The notes under the pieces: generated by a model
Databases searched by the model: none
What the model saw: only the letters and a program-made list of their open reading frames with translations
Told to the model about the DNA's origin: nothing
Shown here: positions 10,857-20,069 of the stretch, piece by piece
How the letters are laid out: each line of letters starts with the position of its first letter
Position numbering within the stretch: position 1 is the stretch's first letter
Assembly: GCA_030849465.1 (NCBI GenBank)
Contig: JARVLF010000003.1
Location: forward strand, 558,001-622,000
Direction of reading: 5' to 3'
Length of the DNA: 64,000 bases
DNA from: Moesziomyces globuligerus
Lineage: Eukaryota > Basidiomycota > Ustilaginomycetes > Ustilaginales > Ustilaginaceae
Position numbers and translations under genes: made by a program

Positions 10857-12011
10857 TCAGCCTGGGACGAGGTAGGGAAAGGCGGGCTTCAGTATGCCGG
10901 AGCGTTCCAGCTGGGCCTTTGCTGTTTTGGGGAGGAAGGTTGCTCCCAGAAATGCAAGGCGCAGCTCTGTGGGAGGAAGATGCTTGTCTACAAAGCCCTC
11001 GAAGAACATCCAGAACCTCGAGTCTTTGGGCGATCCTGGCATATCGACTCGATTAGCGATCCTCACGGGCGCAGCGAGGATGTGCCTTCCGCCGATCTCG
11101 ATGTCGAAGTGCTCTGGCCTTCGGCCGCCTTGACGTCGCCTCAGGCGGTCTCTCATGACCTTGCGCAACGTGTTTCGATACCTCTCGGGCATGGATAGTT
11201 CTCCAAGTACCCTGTCTACCGCGAGGGGCGGCAACAGATATTCGCCCTCGCGGAGGCCTGGCGTGAATTCGACAACTTGAGGCGTCTCGGACTCGATGTT
11301 CTGCCAGATCCGGTCTCGAAGAGCCTGGAGTAGGCTTGGATCCGGCCTAAAGTCCAAGATCTTTTCTGTCAGGTAGGATTTGTGCCACTGAAGGTGCACG
11401 TAGTTTTGATAGTTGACCGGAACGGCGTCGTCGGAAGCGTAGAGATGCTGAAGATCCGGCAGGTCAAGAGGATAAGTCCAGGGTTTGAATCTGTACCCAT
11501 CGAACGCTGAAGCTTCCGCAACCCTTGATTCGTGCAACTCCCCATTTGCAGGTTGAGACGAAGAGCCAGCCTTTGGGCCATTGCGAGCGGTAGCAGGGAC
11601 GCGGACGGGACCAGCTTGTTGGCTTGCACTTGCAACATGCCCAGGTACCGGAGCGAGGACCACGCTTCGAGACGATCCGGCCTGGTCGGGCCTTCTGATC
11701 ACAGGCCGGAAAGCCGACCCAGGTTCGCCCATCAAAACAGAGTTCACCCTGGGCGCGATCGCGTGCGGCTCGCCGAGGGTCTCATCCGAGTCTGCTCTCG
11801 GATCAGCATGGAACGCAGCAGCAAAGACAGGATTGTTGTCCATGACAGGAATGAGCTCGTGATCAGGTACCTTGGTCCATCGCCAGCGACGGAAGATCCA
11901 ATCACGGAATCGTGCATGGTTGTTGCTCTCACCCGAGTCGCCCGGCGGCAGCGCTGCAGCTGTTGCTACCAGCAAGCCGCTCACCAGAAAGAGGAAAGGT
12001 CGTTGTCGCAT
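10857..12011 (-). CDS. Secreted protein, member B of the tandem paralogous effector-like family
   Basis: 384 aa, with signal peptide MRQRPFLFLVSGLLVATAAA. The N-terminal half after the signal is variable and low in complexity (Ala/Ser/Pro/Arg-rich). The C-terminal half carries the family blocks TYPLDLPDLQHLYASDDAVP, ALRDRIW, REGEYLLPP, RDRLRRR, RFWMFFEG and FLGATFLP, in the same order as in the gene at 9094. The conserved aromatic/Gly-Glu-Tyr core with no cysteines suggests an intracellular-type fold delivered by secretion rather than a disulfide-stabilised apoplastic protein; this is inference. A good TATA box (gcatataaaa) lies about 80 bp upstream of the ATG. It is divergent from the secreted-protein gene at 12943. 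Confidence 0.77.
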   Translation of the reverse strand: MRQRPFLFLVSGLLVATAAALPPGDSGESNNHARFRDWIFRRWRWTKVPDHELIPVMDNNPVFAAAFHADPRADSDETLGEPHAIAPRVNSVLMGEPGSAFRPVIRRPDQAGSSRSVVLAPVPGHVASASQQAGPVRVPATARNGPKAGSSSQPANGELHESRVAEASAFDGYRFKPWTYPLDLPDLQHLYASDDAVPVNYQNYVHLQWHKSYLTEKILDFRPDPSLLQALRDRIWQNIESETPQVVEFTPGLREGEYLLPPLAVDRVLGELSMPERYRNTLRKVMRDRLRRRQGGRRPEHFDIEIGGRHILAAPVRIANRVDMPGSPKDSRFWMFFEGFVDKHLPPTELRLAFLGATFLPKTAKAQLERSGILKPAFPYLVPG

Positions 12012-12942
12012 GCTTGTGGTGTCAAGGTGAAACCTGCAGGCAAGGACGGGCTGTTACACAGTCGAGCGAGCAACCGTGGTGACGCCCTTTTTATATGCAC
12101 CATGTGTTGCTACGATACTGCACCTTTTCTTCAACACTCACCCAGCATTGTCAGCGAGACCAGTCTTGCTGGGCTCATCCGCCAGGACCTCGGCAGAATG
12201 ACACGCGTCGGAAGTATCCTGGGAGCTTGCCGGCCCTTCGCTGAGTGGCAAGCCATGGTAATGAAGCTGTCCAGCCATAACGGCCGCGACAGCAACGGCC
12301 GTATGGTGAGAAAAGGTTGAAATTAAAAAAGCTCGTAACGTATGAAGTGCCCACGGTCATATCATATGTGACGTCTTTCGAGGCCTCCATGTCGAGAAGA
12401 CGACAGAGTCATAGGCCCCACCCGGTCTCTCCTTAGCGCCCCATCGAGGCTCCTTGCCTTGCGGCACTCAATCTCGAGGTGTGGGACGCCAAACCACGAG
12501 ACCGTCAGAACCCATCGGAGATGATGAGCCCGTGCACCGCCTTCAACCTCTTCGTGTCTCGGAGCATTGAATTACTGATATGGCAAGACAACCACTTGTC
12601 GTTGAGCAACGACGGTTTCGACGGTGTCGACGGTATCATCAAATATCACCGGAGCTGTACAGTATCAGACGACGTGCCGCACCAACATGCCGCGCAAACG
12701 ATGAATGCTGGACCAAAACGCGCGGTCTGCTGCGCCTGGAATGACAATGCCTGCTGCCCTGGTCGGCCGCAACTTCCGATGTCGGAATGTCGGACGTCGC
12801 AAGTGCAAACCAACCTGTCAACGACGAAGACCGACCTATCACGGCGATTCTACTTAAGAGCAGCCGTAGCCGAGAGAGCTGACTCTGTGATGGTGCAACC
12901 ACATCCGGCTTTCTGGAAGAAAGAGCAGCGACGGCTAATAAC
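12012..12942. other. Divergent promoter region between two secreted-protein genes
   Basis: 931 bp between the start codons of the genes at 12011 (-) and 12943 (+). It includes the TATA box of the minus gene (12088-12097). Open frames within are short. Co-regulation of the two genes is possible but not shown. Confidence 0.4.
12088..12097 (-). promoter_or_regulatory. TATA box of the secreted-protein gene at 10857
   Basis: Reads catataaaaa on the minus strand, about 80 bp upstream of the ATG at 12011, a usual spacing for a short fungal 5' leader. Confidence 0.5.
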
Positions 12943-13494
12943 ATGGTAGCTTCAATGCTTCTTGCGACGCTCACCTCGCTGATCTTTGCAGCTGCAGCTC
13001 TGGCAGTGCAGCCGCCTCCGCTGTCAGGAGACGCAAACCGGGCGTACAGCACATCGCAGCTGCACATCCAGTCTGCATATCCCGAGGAGCCACGACCGGA
13101 CCCAGGATTCCGGGTGGACTACTACTCGCATCTCCTCGCCGCCCACCCCACGGGCGAGCGTGATGCGTGGACCTTTGCTCAACAGCACGACCAGGGTCCG
13201 ATCCATGTCCAATACGATCCAGCTCGCAAGTCCGCCTATGTCACCACCAAGATCCCGCGGGCAAGTACGCTCGGCCTGCGCTGGGGCCTGAATCAACCCG
13301 AGATCAGCTTCTCGGGCCATAGACGGACAAAGGATCTGTACGCTTTCTGGCGCGTCGAAAGAGGCAGGGCCACACTCCTTGCTCTCGACGCCTGGGCTGA
13401 AGGAGCGCAAGCACCTCAAGTCATGTCCTGGCACGACGTGTACGATGGCCTTCGTCGTCCGGTTGCCGCCTGTGCTTCGTGCATCCACCTCTGA
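12943..13494 (+). CDS. Small secreted protein (effector candidate)
   Basis: 183 aa with signal peptide MVASMLLATLTSLIFAAAALA. The mature protein of about 160 residues is rich in aromatic residues and in alternating hydrophobic/polar stretches (HVQYDPARKSAYVTTK, KDLYAFWRVERGRATLLALD), so it is probably a beta-rich small domain. Two cysteines occur near the end (ACASC). I do not recognise the family. It is followed 1 kb downstream by a similar-sized secreted protein on the same strand. The region from FSGH to WAEG resembles the candidate relic at 10195-10570. An effector role is inferred from context. Confidence 0.7.
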   Translation: MVASMLLATLTSLIFAAAALAVQPPPLSGDANRAYSTSQLHIQSAYPEEPRPDPGFRVDYYSHLLAAHPTGERDAWTFAQQHDQGPIHVQYDPARKSAYVTTKIPRASTLGLRWGLNQPEISFSGHRRTKDLYAFWRVERGRATLLALDAWAEGAQAPQVMSWHDVYDGLRRPVAACASCIHL

Positions 13495-13815
13495 GCTTCG
13501 TTGCAAAGACACGCTTCCTCGATCAGACGGGGATGCGATCATGCAGCTAGTACTGTAGACTGCTGCGGAGCAGCCCAAACGTGCTAGACATCTCTTACCA
13601 GGTCGTACCCCAACCTAGTTCCTCCCGCCCATACAGATCTTTCAGCCAGTCACATGGCGATGCAATCCAGCCGGTCCGATCAATCCTGTATGTTTTGCGC
13701 CGCCTGGCTCTAGTCTGAGCTGGGACAGCTCTGTGCTGCTGCACGTGATCTCGGCGTTGCCTTGACCGAGGTAGTGAAGCATCATGTGGCAAAAGCATCC
13801 CTTGATACGTCATCC

Positions 13816-14232
13816 TTAATCAAAGGCCACAAAGCCACACGAGAGCGCATTCTTCCTGCGACAGGATGCAATCCGAGGAGGCGTCGACGTCCGTACTGCT
13901 CCCGCACGTTCCGCTGAGTCCATATCCGTTCCGTCGGGAAGCACAATGCTAAAGCCGTATTCATCACGCGCTGGCTTGCCGAGCTCGAGCCGACGGATGA
14001 GATGATCTCTGGCGGTCGATCGCGCTGGGCATGAGCGGCGATCGACGCCGGCTGTGCGGAAGCCCACCAACACGGCCAAAGTCGGCGATGCACTGCGATC
14101 AACACGGCGACGAATCGTTTGCTCCGAACCATGTCCAGGGTTGCAGCGCTCGAGCTTCGTTCGGACTTCATACCAAAGCTTGTCGCGTGTCATCTGATGT
14201 TGCGAGAGCGTCTGGGGTGGCGGTAACGCCAT
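13816..14232 (-). pseudogene. Probable truncated third member of the tandem secreted-protein family
   Basis: A 138-aa frame with an ATG but no signal peptide. Three blocks line up in order and spacing with the genes at 9094 and 10857. TRDKLWYEV matches ALRDRIWQN. RDHLIRR matches RDRLRRR and RKELIRN about 60 residues later. PARDEYGFSIVLPDG matches RRPEHFDIEIGG and the GGYRLEVPMG region. The conserved GEYLLPP block is not visible, and the protein stops before the FLGATFLP end. The signal peptide, the N-terminal half and the C-terminus are therefore missing, so I call it a relic rather than a working gene. It is judged by eye; a short cytosolic gene cannot be excluded. Confidence 0.35.
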
Positions 14233-14452
14233 GGATCGATCGTGCCGCCGCAGGACGAGTCAGGTGACGTGGTCACGCTCGGCAGCTGGCAATGAACGAC
14301 GGCGCCTGTCGCTGCCTGGCTGCAAGCCCCCTTTCTGAGGCGTGGAGCGATCTCACGACGCGCAAAGCCGCTCACTCAATCGGCAATGGGCTTGCAGTAT
14401 TCGTGGCTTGCAGGATGTGGGGAGCGCAGCTCGGGGCATTGCCATCTCAGGG

Positions 14453-14460
14453 CATAAATA
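14453..14460 (+). promoter_or_regulatory. TATA box of the secreted-protein gene at 14542
   Basis: cataaata, about 85 bp before the ATG. Confidence 0.5.
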
Positions 14461-14541
14461 TGGCCAAGCTCGACAACTTGTCTCCAAGGCTGTTCAGTTC
14501 CACTCAGGCCCCGCTCAGCCGCCTAAGACGTTTCTGCCAAG

Positions 14542-15057
14542 ATGATCTCGCTCTCTCGCGGACTGGCGAGCCTCTTGCTGGTTGTGGTCTTATTCGGCTT
14601 TGTCGTGGCGAAAGAGCTGGTGGGGAATCCGAACCCGACGCGACTTGACCGCGAGATGCTGACCTGGTCTCTCAGCTCGCTCGAGCGCAAGCACAAGGCG
14701 TTGGGACTCGCGTGGGAGCCGGTCAAGCTGGCGCCGGCGCTCAAGGTGCAGGACTTTACCGGACGTGCTCTCGAGATCGCGCGGAGGAGAGCCGTCTACG
14801 TCGGCACCGACCACGAGTTCCGCCTCCGCCCCAAGATGGGCGTGCAGAAGTACACGTACGCCTACACGCTCATCGATCCTCTGGAACCGTTGGGCACCGA
14901 CATGCTCTTGCGCGACAAGACGGCCATCATCCTTGTCAAACACTCGGCCTACCCGGACACGAGCTCCATCGCCCACGTCGCCGCCTTCAAACACAACCCC
15001 AGCTTCCAGTGGAACTTTGAACCCCTCGCCAACATCGTCTGGCGCCATACTCGCTGA
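14542..15057 (+). CDS. Small secreted protein (effector candidate)
   Basis: 171 aa with signal peptide MISLSRGLASLLLVVVLFGFVVA. The mature part of about 148 residues is cysteine-free. It begins with a likely helical Leu/Arg/Glu stretch (LDREMLTWSLSSLERKHKAL) and continues with strand-like segments (VQKYTYAYTLIDPL, KTAIILVKHSAYP). It ends with an aromatic-rich tail (FQWNFEPLANIVWRHTR). No family is recognised; size and layout resemble the gene at 12943, but sequence identity is low. This is the last member of the island, converging on the sulfate permease 191 bp away. The clear TATA box at 14453 supports the start. Confidence 0.72.
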   Translation: MISLSRGLASLLLVVVLFGFVVAKELVGNPNPTRLDREMLTWSLSSLERKHKALGLAWEPVKLAPALKVQDFTGRALEIARRRAVYVGTDHEFRLRPKMGVQKYTYAYTLIDPLEPLGTDMLLRDKTAIILVKHSAYPDTSSIAHVAAFKHNPSFQWNFEPLANIVWRHTR

Positions 15058-15248
15058 CGAGGCGCATCCTTGGTCGGGCCCGCTCAGTGCGACTCGGATC
15101 AGGCGTTCGAGCGACGTACAAATGCATAAATTACAAGTACAGGCATGAACATGAAGCAGAAAAAGAGCAAGCGGAAGCCGAGGTATTCTGAACACGGTGA
15201 CATGGGGAAGACACTGAGAGCGAGCTAAAGTTTTTGACGACAGAGGGT

Positions 15249-17948
15249 TTAGAGAGCCTTGTCGATGGTGGAGCTGGTCTGGGAATCCTGACCGATGCCT
15301 TCGGATGCGGCGGCGAGGGCGGCGGAGAGGTCGAGGTGGAAGAAGGGCGTGAGGTCGTTGCCCCAGATGATGGGGACGGAGACGTTGCTTTCGGGGTTCG
15401 ACGGCCTGCGCTCGTCGCGGATGCCATGTTCGAGATCCTTCTCCATGCTGTTGCGCGAGCCGGACTGGTTGGACGACTCGGCGTGCTGGCCCTCGTCGAG
15501 CGTGTGGACATCGTACAGCGCATCGCCGATGGTGACCTTCCTCGAGGTGAGGATGCGATCCGGATCGGCCTCGTCGAACTCGTCGTGCAGGTCGACCCGG
15601 CTCCTGCTGGCGGCAGCACCGTCACCTGCCAGACCGGCCTCGAGCTCGGTGAGCGGCTTGGTGGGACGGCCTTTGAAGGGGTAAGCCGATCCTTCGTTTG
15701 CGCTCTTGTGGCTCATGCGTTCGATGGCCTTTGCGCGACGGGCGGCTTCGGCGTCCTCGCGCTCCTGCAGCTCGCGCGCACTCAGCGTCGCGTTCTGGGG
15801 CTGCGAGACGACGGGCGCGATCTCGGTGATGCGCTTCGAGGGGAAGCCCAAACCGAAGCCGCCGGCGAGCAGTCCACGTCGGATCCAGGGCGAGAGGATG
15901 TTGGCAAAGTGGAACTCGACCTTGGCGTCGGCGTAGCGCTCGACGGCGGTGCGCACGTCGACCAGCGTCTGCACCGACGTCGTGTCGACGTTGCTCACCG
16001 AGCTAAAGTCAAAGATCATGGCGCGCAGGATGGGACGAGGGTCGCGCACGTTGCCGAGGATCGCCGTGTCGTCGAGCGCGTTCTTGCGGCCGCGGCAGGT
16101 GATGGCACGCGCAGCCTTGACGAGGTGCGGGTTGGGCGGACCAGGGTCGTTCCACGGACGGTCGCCGAGATTCTGCGACGATGGCGGTCGGCCCGGTCGA
16201 GTGGTCTCCTTGACCCTGTCGATGAGCAGGTCGGCGAGATGCGAGGCGTTCGGGTAGGTGAAAGCCTCCTCGAAGCGGTAGATGAGCACACCGGGCGGCG
16301 GAGGCTCGACGTGGATCGAGGGGTCGCGCATACCATCCTTGTCGTCGAGGGGTACAAACACGTCGCGGTGCGAGAGAGTGATGGTCGACTCGTTAGGAGC
16401 GGTGGTGCCGTGGTGAACACGGACGAGTCCGAGCCATCGACCGCGGGGACGGGCGATGCGAATCAAGAGCAGAGCAAGCGATGCGGCTACCGAGACGTAG
16501 ACACCGGTTTCGGTGCCCGAGAAGACGGTAGCCACAACGGCGCCGACAAAGATGACGAGCTCAAACGGGTTGATGAGCCAGAACTTGTACGAGACCGAGA
16601 ACGGCACCACCAGGTCGGTCACGGCGTGGATGATGACTGCAGACAGGACGGCGTTGGGGATCCAGTAGAAGGTACCACTGAGCGCGTAGATGGCGATGAG
16701 CACGAGGATGCCCGTGAACCAACCGGCGAGCGGGGTGCGTACGCCCGACTTGGACTTGATGGCCGTACGGGAGAACGAGCCCGTCGCAGCATAGGCGCCG
16801 AAGCAAGGACCGACGAGGTTGGTGACGCCGATGGCGACGAGCTCCTGGTTGGGGTTGATCTTGTAGTTGTTGAGGCGGCCGAACGATTTGGCGATGGCGA
16901 TGTGCTCGAGCAGCAGCACGACGACGGACACGGGCAGCTTGGGTGCGAGGTCCGAGAGCAGGCGCGTGTCGAGGTTGGGCTGACCGATGTGCTTGAAACC
17001 ACGCGGGACGGTGAGGAGGATGCTGATGGGGTACTTCTTGGGGTTCGAGTAGTGGCCGAGCCAGATGCGCGAGGCGACGGTGAAGACGATGATGACAAAG
17101 GCGTTGCGGAGGACCGAGACGAAGAACATGGTGCGGGCGGTGCGCGGGTAGCGCGTAGGCAGCCAGGCGGTGAACCACTTGATCCAGTAGAGGAAGACGA
17201 GGGCGGGCAGACCAAACGCCGCGTTGATGTTGGTGTCCGGGAGCGCCTTGAGCGTGTCGATGATGACGCGATACGCCGGGTTGCTGTTGGTCTGCACCTT
17301 TGCGAGGCCGAGCAGCTTGGGCACCTGACCGGCAGCGATCTGGATGGCGGAGCCAGTCATGAATCCAGCCACGGCGGGGGCGGGGATGAACTCGATGATG
17401 AAGCCCAGACGGAGCAGACCGATGCCGAGGCAGATGACACCGCAGAGGAAGGCGAGTGCGGTGGCGATCGTCTCGGGCGCCCACTCTCTGGTGCGCTGCA
17501 AGACGTGCTGGACGACGTTGAACGTCTGGAGCGACATGACGGCGACGGGACCGATGGTGACGTCCTTGGATGTAGCAAAGATGGCGTAGATCATCACGCC
17601 GACAAACGACGAGTAGAGACCGAACTCGGGCTTGAGGCCGGCGAGCTTGGCGTACGACATGGACTGGGGAACGACGACGAGGGCGACGGTGATACCAGCG
17701 ATGATATCGCCGATGAGCCACTGGGTGTTGTACGAGGCGATCCATTTGCGGAAGGGGAAGAGGCCGTCAAAGTAGTCGTAAGCTGTGGAACCGGGGTGGC
17801 TGACGATGTTTCCGAGCCAGTCGCGGCTGCTGACGACGGGCACGCCGACACGGTTGATCTCGTTGTCGTTGTAGCCGATCATCCACTTGAACGCGTTGGA
17901 GCCGCGTTGGCGGAGGGAAGGTTTCCCTTCCTGTGGTTGAGGGGCCAT
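15249..17948 (-). CDS. Sulfate permease, SulP family with C-terminal STAS domain
   Basis: 899 aa, close to fungal high-affinity sulfate permeases of the SUL1/SUL2 type that import sulfate with protons at the plasma membrane. The SulP signature region (GLYSSFVGVMIYAIFATSKD, then VTIGPVAVMSL) lies near residues 110-140. About 12 hydrophobic segments span roughly residues 80-510. A STAS domain follows from about residue 550 (GVLIYRFEEAF; DFSSVSNVDTTSVQ near 650). The C-terminal tail beyond about 720 is a polar extension found in many fungal members. The ATG at 17948 has a TATA box (18067-18073) about 115 bp upstream. A long antisense open frame over the whole gene is a codon-bias shadow. Confidence 0.93.
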   Translation of the reverse strand: MAPQPQEGKPSLRQRGSNAFKWMIGYNDNEINRVGVPVVSSRDWLGNIVSHPGSTAYDYFDGLFPFRKWIASYNTQWLIGDIIAGITVALVVVPQSMSYAKLAGLKPEFGLYSSFVGVMIYAIFATSKDVTIGPVAVMSLQTFNVVQHVLQRTREWAPETIATALAFLCGVICLGIGLLRLGFIIEFIPAPAVAGFMTGSAIQIAAGQVPKLLGLAKVQTNSNPAYRVIIDTLKALPDTNINAAFGLPALVFLYWIKWFTAWLPTRYPRTARTMFFVSVLRNAFVIIVFTVASRIWLGHYSNPKKYPISILLTVPRGFKHIGQPNLDTRLLSDLAPKLPVSVVVLLLEHIAIAKSFGRLNNYKINPNQELVAIGVTNLVGPCFGAYAATGSFSRTAIKSKSGVRTPLAGWFTGILVLIAIYALSGTFYWIPNAVLSAVIIHAVTDLVVPFSVSYKFWLINPFELVIFVGAVVATVFSGTETGVYVSVAASLALLLIRIARPRGRWLGLVRVHHGTTAPNESTITLSHRDVFVPLDDKDGMRDPSIHVEPPPPGVLIYRFEEAFTYPNASHLADLLIDRVKETTRPGRPPSSQNLGDRPWNDPGPPNPHLVKAARAITCRGRKNALDDTAILGNVRDPRPILRAMIFDFSSVSNVDTTSVQTLVDVRTAVERYADAKVEFHFANILSPWIRRGLLAGGFGLGFPSKRITEIAPVVSQPQNATLSARELQEREDAEAARRAKAIERMSHKSANEGSAYPFKGRPTKPLTELEAGLAGDGAAASRSRVDLHDEFDEADPDRILTSRKVTIGDALYDVHTLDEGQHAESSNQSGSRNSMEKDLEHGIRDERRPSNPESNVSVPIIWGNDLTPFFHLDLSAALAAASEGIGQDSQTSSTIDKAL

Positions 17949-20069
17949 GGTGGGGCCGGGGCACTGTGCGGCGTAGGAACGAGCGCAACAGGAGCGAGGG
18001 GAAGGGGAAGCGAAGGGGAGAATGAAAGGTATTCAGGAGGCAGTACGCCAGCTCGGATGTGCTGACTATATATGACTGCGTCTGGAGCGGGCTGGCGCCA
18101 GAGTGGGTGATGGGGATGTGAAAAGGTACCACCCGCGTGGGGCTTTGGACGAGAGTAGATCTAGCCGAGCGAACGAGCGATGGCCGAACGACGGAATTGG
18201 ACCGAGAGACTCTGGTACTGTAGGTGGCGGTCCAAAGTGGCGAGGAGCAGACTCGTTTGCCAAGGCGAGACGAGAAGAAAGCGGCGGACGGGGAACGGGA
18301 AGAAAAAACCGGCTTGGAGCGGCGGAAAGGCGAACGTCTTGGTGGAACAGAGGAAGGTAGCCGCAGGCCGTTGAAACAGACTCGCTCAAATCCGTGCTGA
18401 AGGGATGGCGAGGTTTTGGATGGGAGCCACGCGGCAAGCGGAGAGTCCGAGACAATGGATGCCGCAGGACGAGAGCCGAGGTAGGATAAGTGGCTCAGAG
18501 TCGACTGCGTCTTGGCGTGCTGGAGGTGCAGGTGCGAGCTGCAAGCCGAGGTGAGGATGGCGGGATGCGTTCACGAAGGGGGCTTGCGCGGCTATTGCGA
18601 TGGCCGCCGTGGCGATTGCGAGGCGGGTTGAGGGGCAGAGCCTAGACCTGAAATCGGCAGGAGAATGCTGTTGGCGCACTAGCGTGGTTCCTGGCCCAGG
18701 TGGCTGCGGTGCTGATGAGGGATGGAGGGAAGAGTCTGAGTGAGCGGGATCTTGGAGGATGAGGAGGATGGCGTGCTGGGCAACGCGGAGCGGATTGGTG
18801 AGGTGCGGGTCGGAACAAGTACTCGGTCGCCAGGAGAGTGATGGGGCACTGCGGGCTTTGCGCGAGCACGGGTGATGGCAGATCTAGATGGGATGGTGAA
18901 AGCGGGCGGAGACACAAACGATACCGCTGTGCGAGAGCACGAGGTGTTGCGGCCGTTGCGAAGGGCAAAGCTGCGGAAGGGGGGCGAAGGATCCGGCATT
19001 TCAGCGCTGTTGAGTAGAGATGGAGCGTTTCTTCTTGCGCCGTGCGGGTGGAGGCGAGCGAGTCTTTGCCCGGCCACGGAGGGAGGCGGCGCTGAGGGGA
19101 GGGCGCATCTGCGCAGATGGAAGCATATGCAAGTGTGATTGAAGACGGGCATACGATTGCGACATCGGCGGGTAGCTGTCATTCTACGCGGAGCGGGGGG
19201 GCGCCACAACGGGTTTGAGCCTACCGCGACCGGACCAAAAACCAAAATTCCAGGCGATGCAGGGCATTGAGATTGACGTGCTTTGCAGGCTACGGTGCTG
19301 TGCGATGCCGGGCCGGAGAAAATGATGCCTTGCTTGGCGAGGCGAGGCCCGGGGGGAGGAAAGCGACGGCGGTGGCGGAATCCGACGTGAGAGCCTGTAG
19401 CCTTCGCGGTGGGACGTCTGGAACGACAAGTTAACACGGCTGGAAATTTTTCGGCCAAAAACGTGACTGAGCAATCAACGCTTTCGGGTCAGCCGCGGGT
19501 CAACACCGCCTTTGCTGTCCTTTAATCGCCCATCCGATCCGGGCGTGCATGATCCTACGCCGCCCTTGCTGTGTCTATGTTCTGCCGGACGGATGGATCC
19601 AGAGTCGATGGCCTTTGGGCAGGCGAGTGATTGCAGCCGTGGAATTTCGGACCAGAGCACGCAATCGCCCAACGCGCTGACGATGCGCTGCCCACTCTGC
19701 TATCCCCGCGCCTCCACATGGCGCCTGCACATCCTGGCAATCTGGCGATACCGCTGCACGTTGTCTTAACCTCGCAGATCCCGAATTTGTGCAGAGCATG
19801 TTAGGCTCCACGCCCCGTAAAAGCTCACCCAGCGCGCCTCAAGTCGTGCGAGACGCGGAATGCAGCCTTCGGATGGCGACATGCTCACCCCGCCATCATG
19901 CTTCCAAACCGACGCCGTGCCACGTGAACCTGGCAACCGCCAAAGCAGGCGCCCTCCATTCAGCCACGACTCGACGGTCCATTCGCACTATGCATTGGCA
20001 TGAATAATATGTAAGTGACTGTACAGGCGCAGGCTCCGATAAGCATGGCTTTGCGAGTTTAGGCGAGGT
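17949..20069. other. 2.1 kb region without a supported gene
   Basis: The longest gene-poor stretch in the window, between the sulfate permease start and the 3' end of the disordered-protein gene. Frames are many but overlap on both strands and lack domains or ATG/TATA support. One minus-strand frame near 18386-18679 has a signal-like hydrophobic run but only a GTG start. It could be a long upstream control region for the permease, or hold a non-coding RNA; the sequence does not decide. Confidence 0.4.
18067..18073 (-). promoter_or_regulatory. TATA box of the sulfate permease
   Basis: atatata, about 120 bp before the ATG at 17948 on the minus strand. Confidence 0.5.

Larger units (their letters stand above)
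13495..14541. other. Spacer between two secreted-protein genes, with a relic ORF
   Basis: 1,047 bp. It contains the relic candidate at 13816-14232 on the opposite strand and the TATA box of the downstream gene at 14453-14460. Nothing else is supported. Confidence 0.45.

Noticed and set aside
15234..18065. Long plus-strand open frame (943 codons) over the sulfate permease
   Set aside because: It is exactly antisense to a well-supported SulP gene and consists of Asp/Glu/Arg/Gly-rich text without a domain: a shadow of GC-rich codon use.
18386..18679. Minus-strand frame with a signal-peptide-like hydrophobic run
   Set aside because: It has only a GTG start, no TATA element and no codon-bias support; mature sequence looks random.
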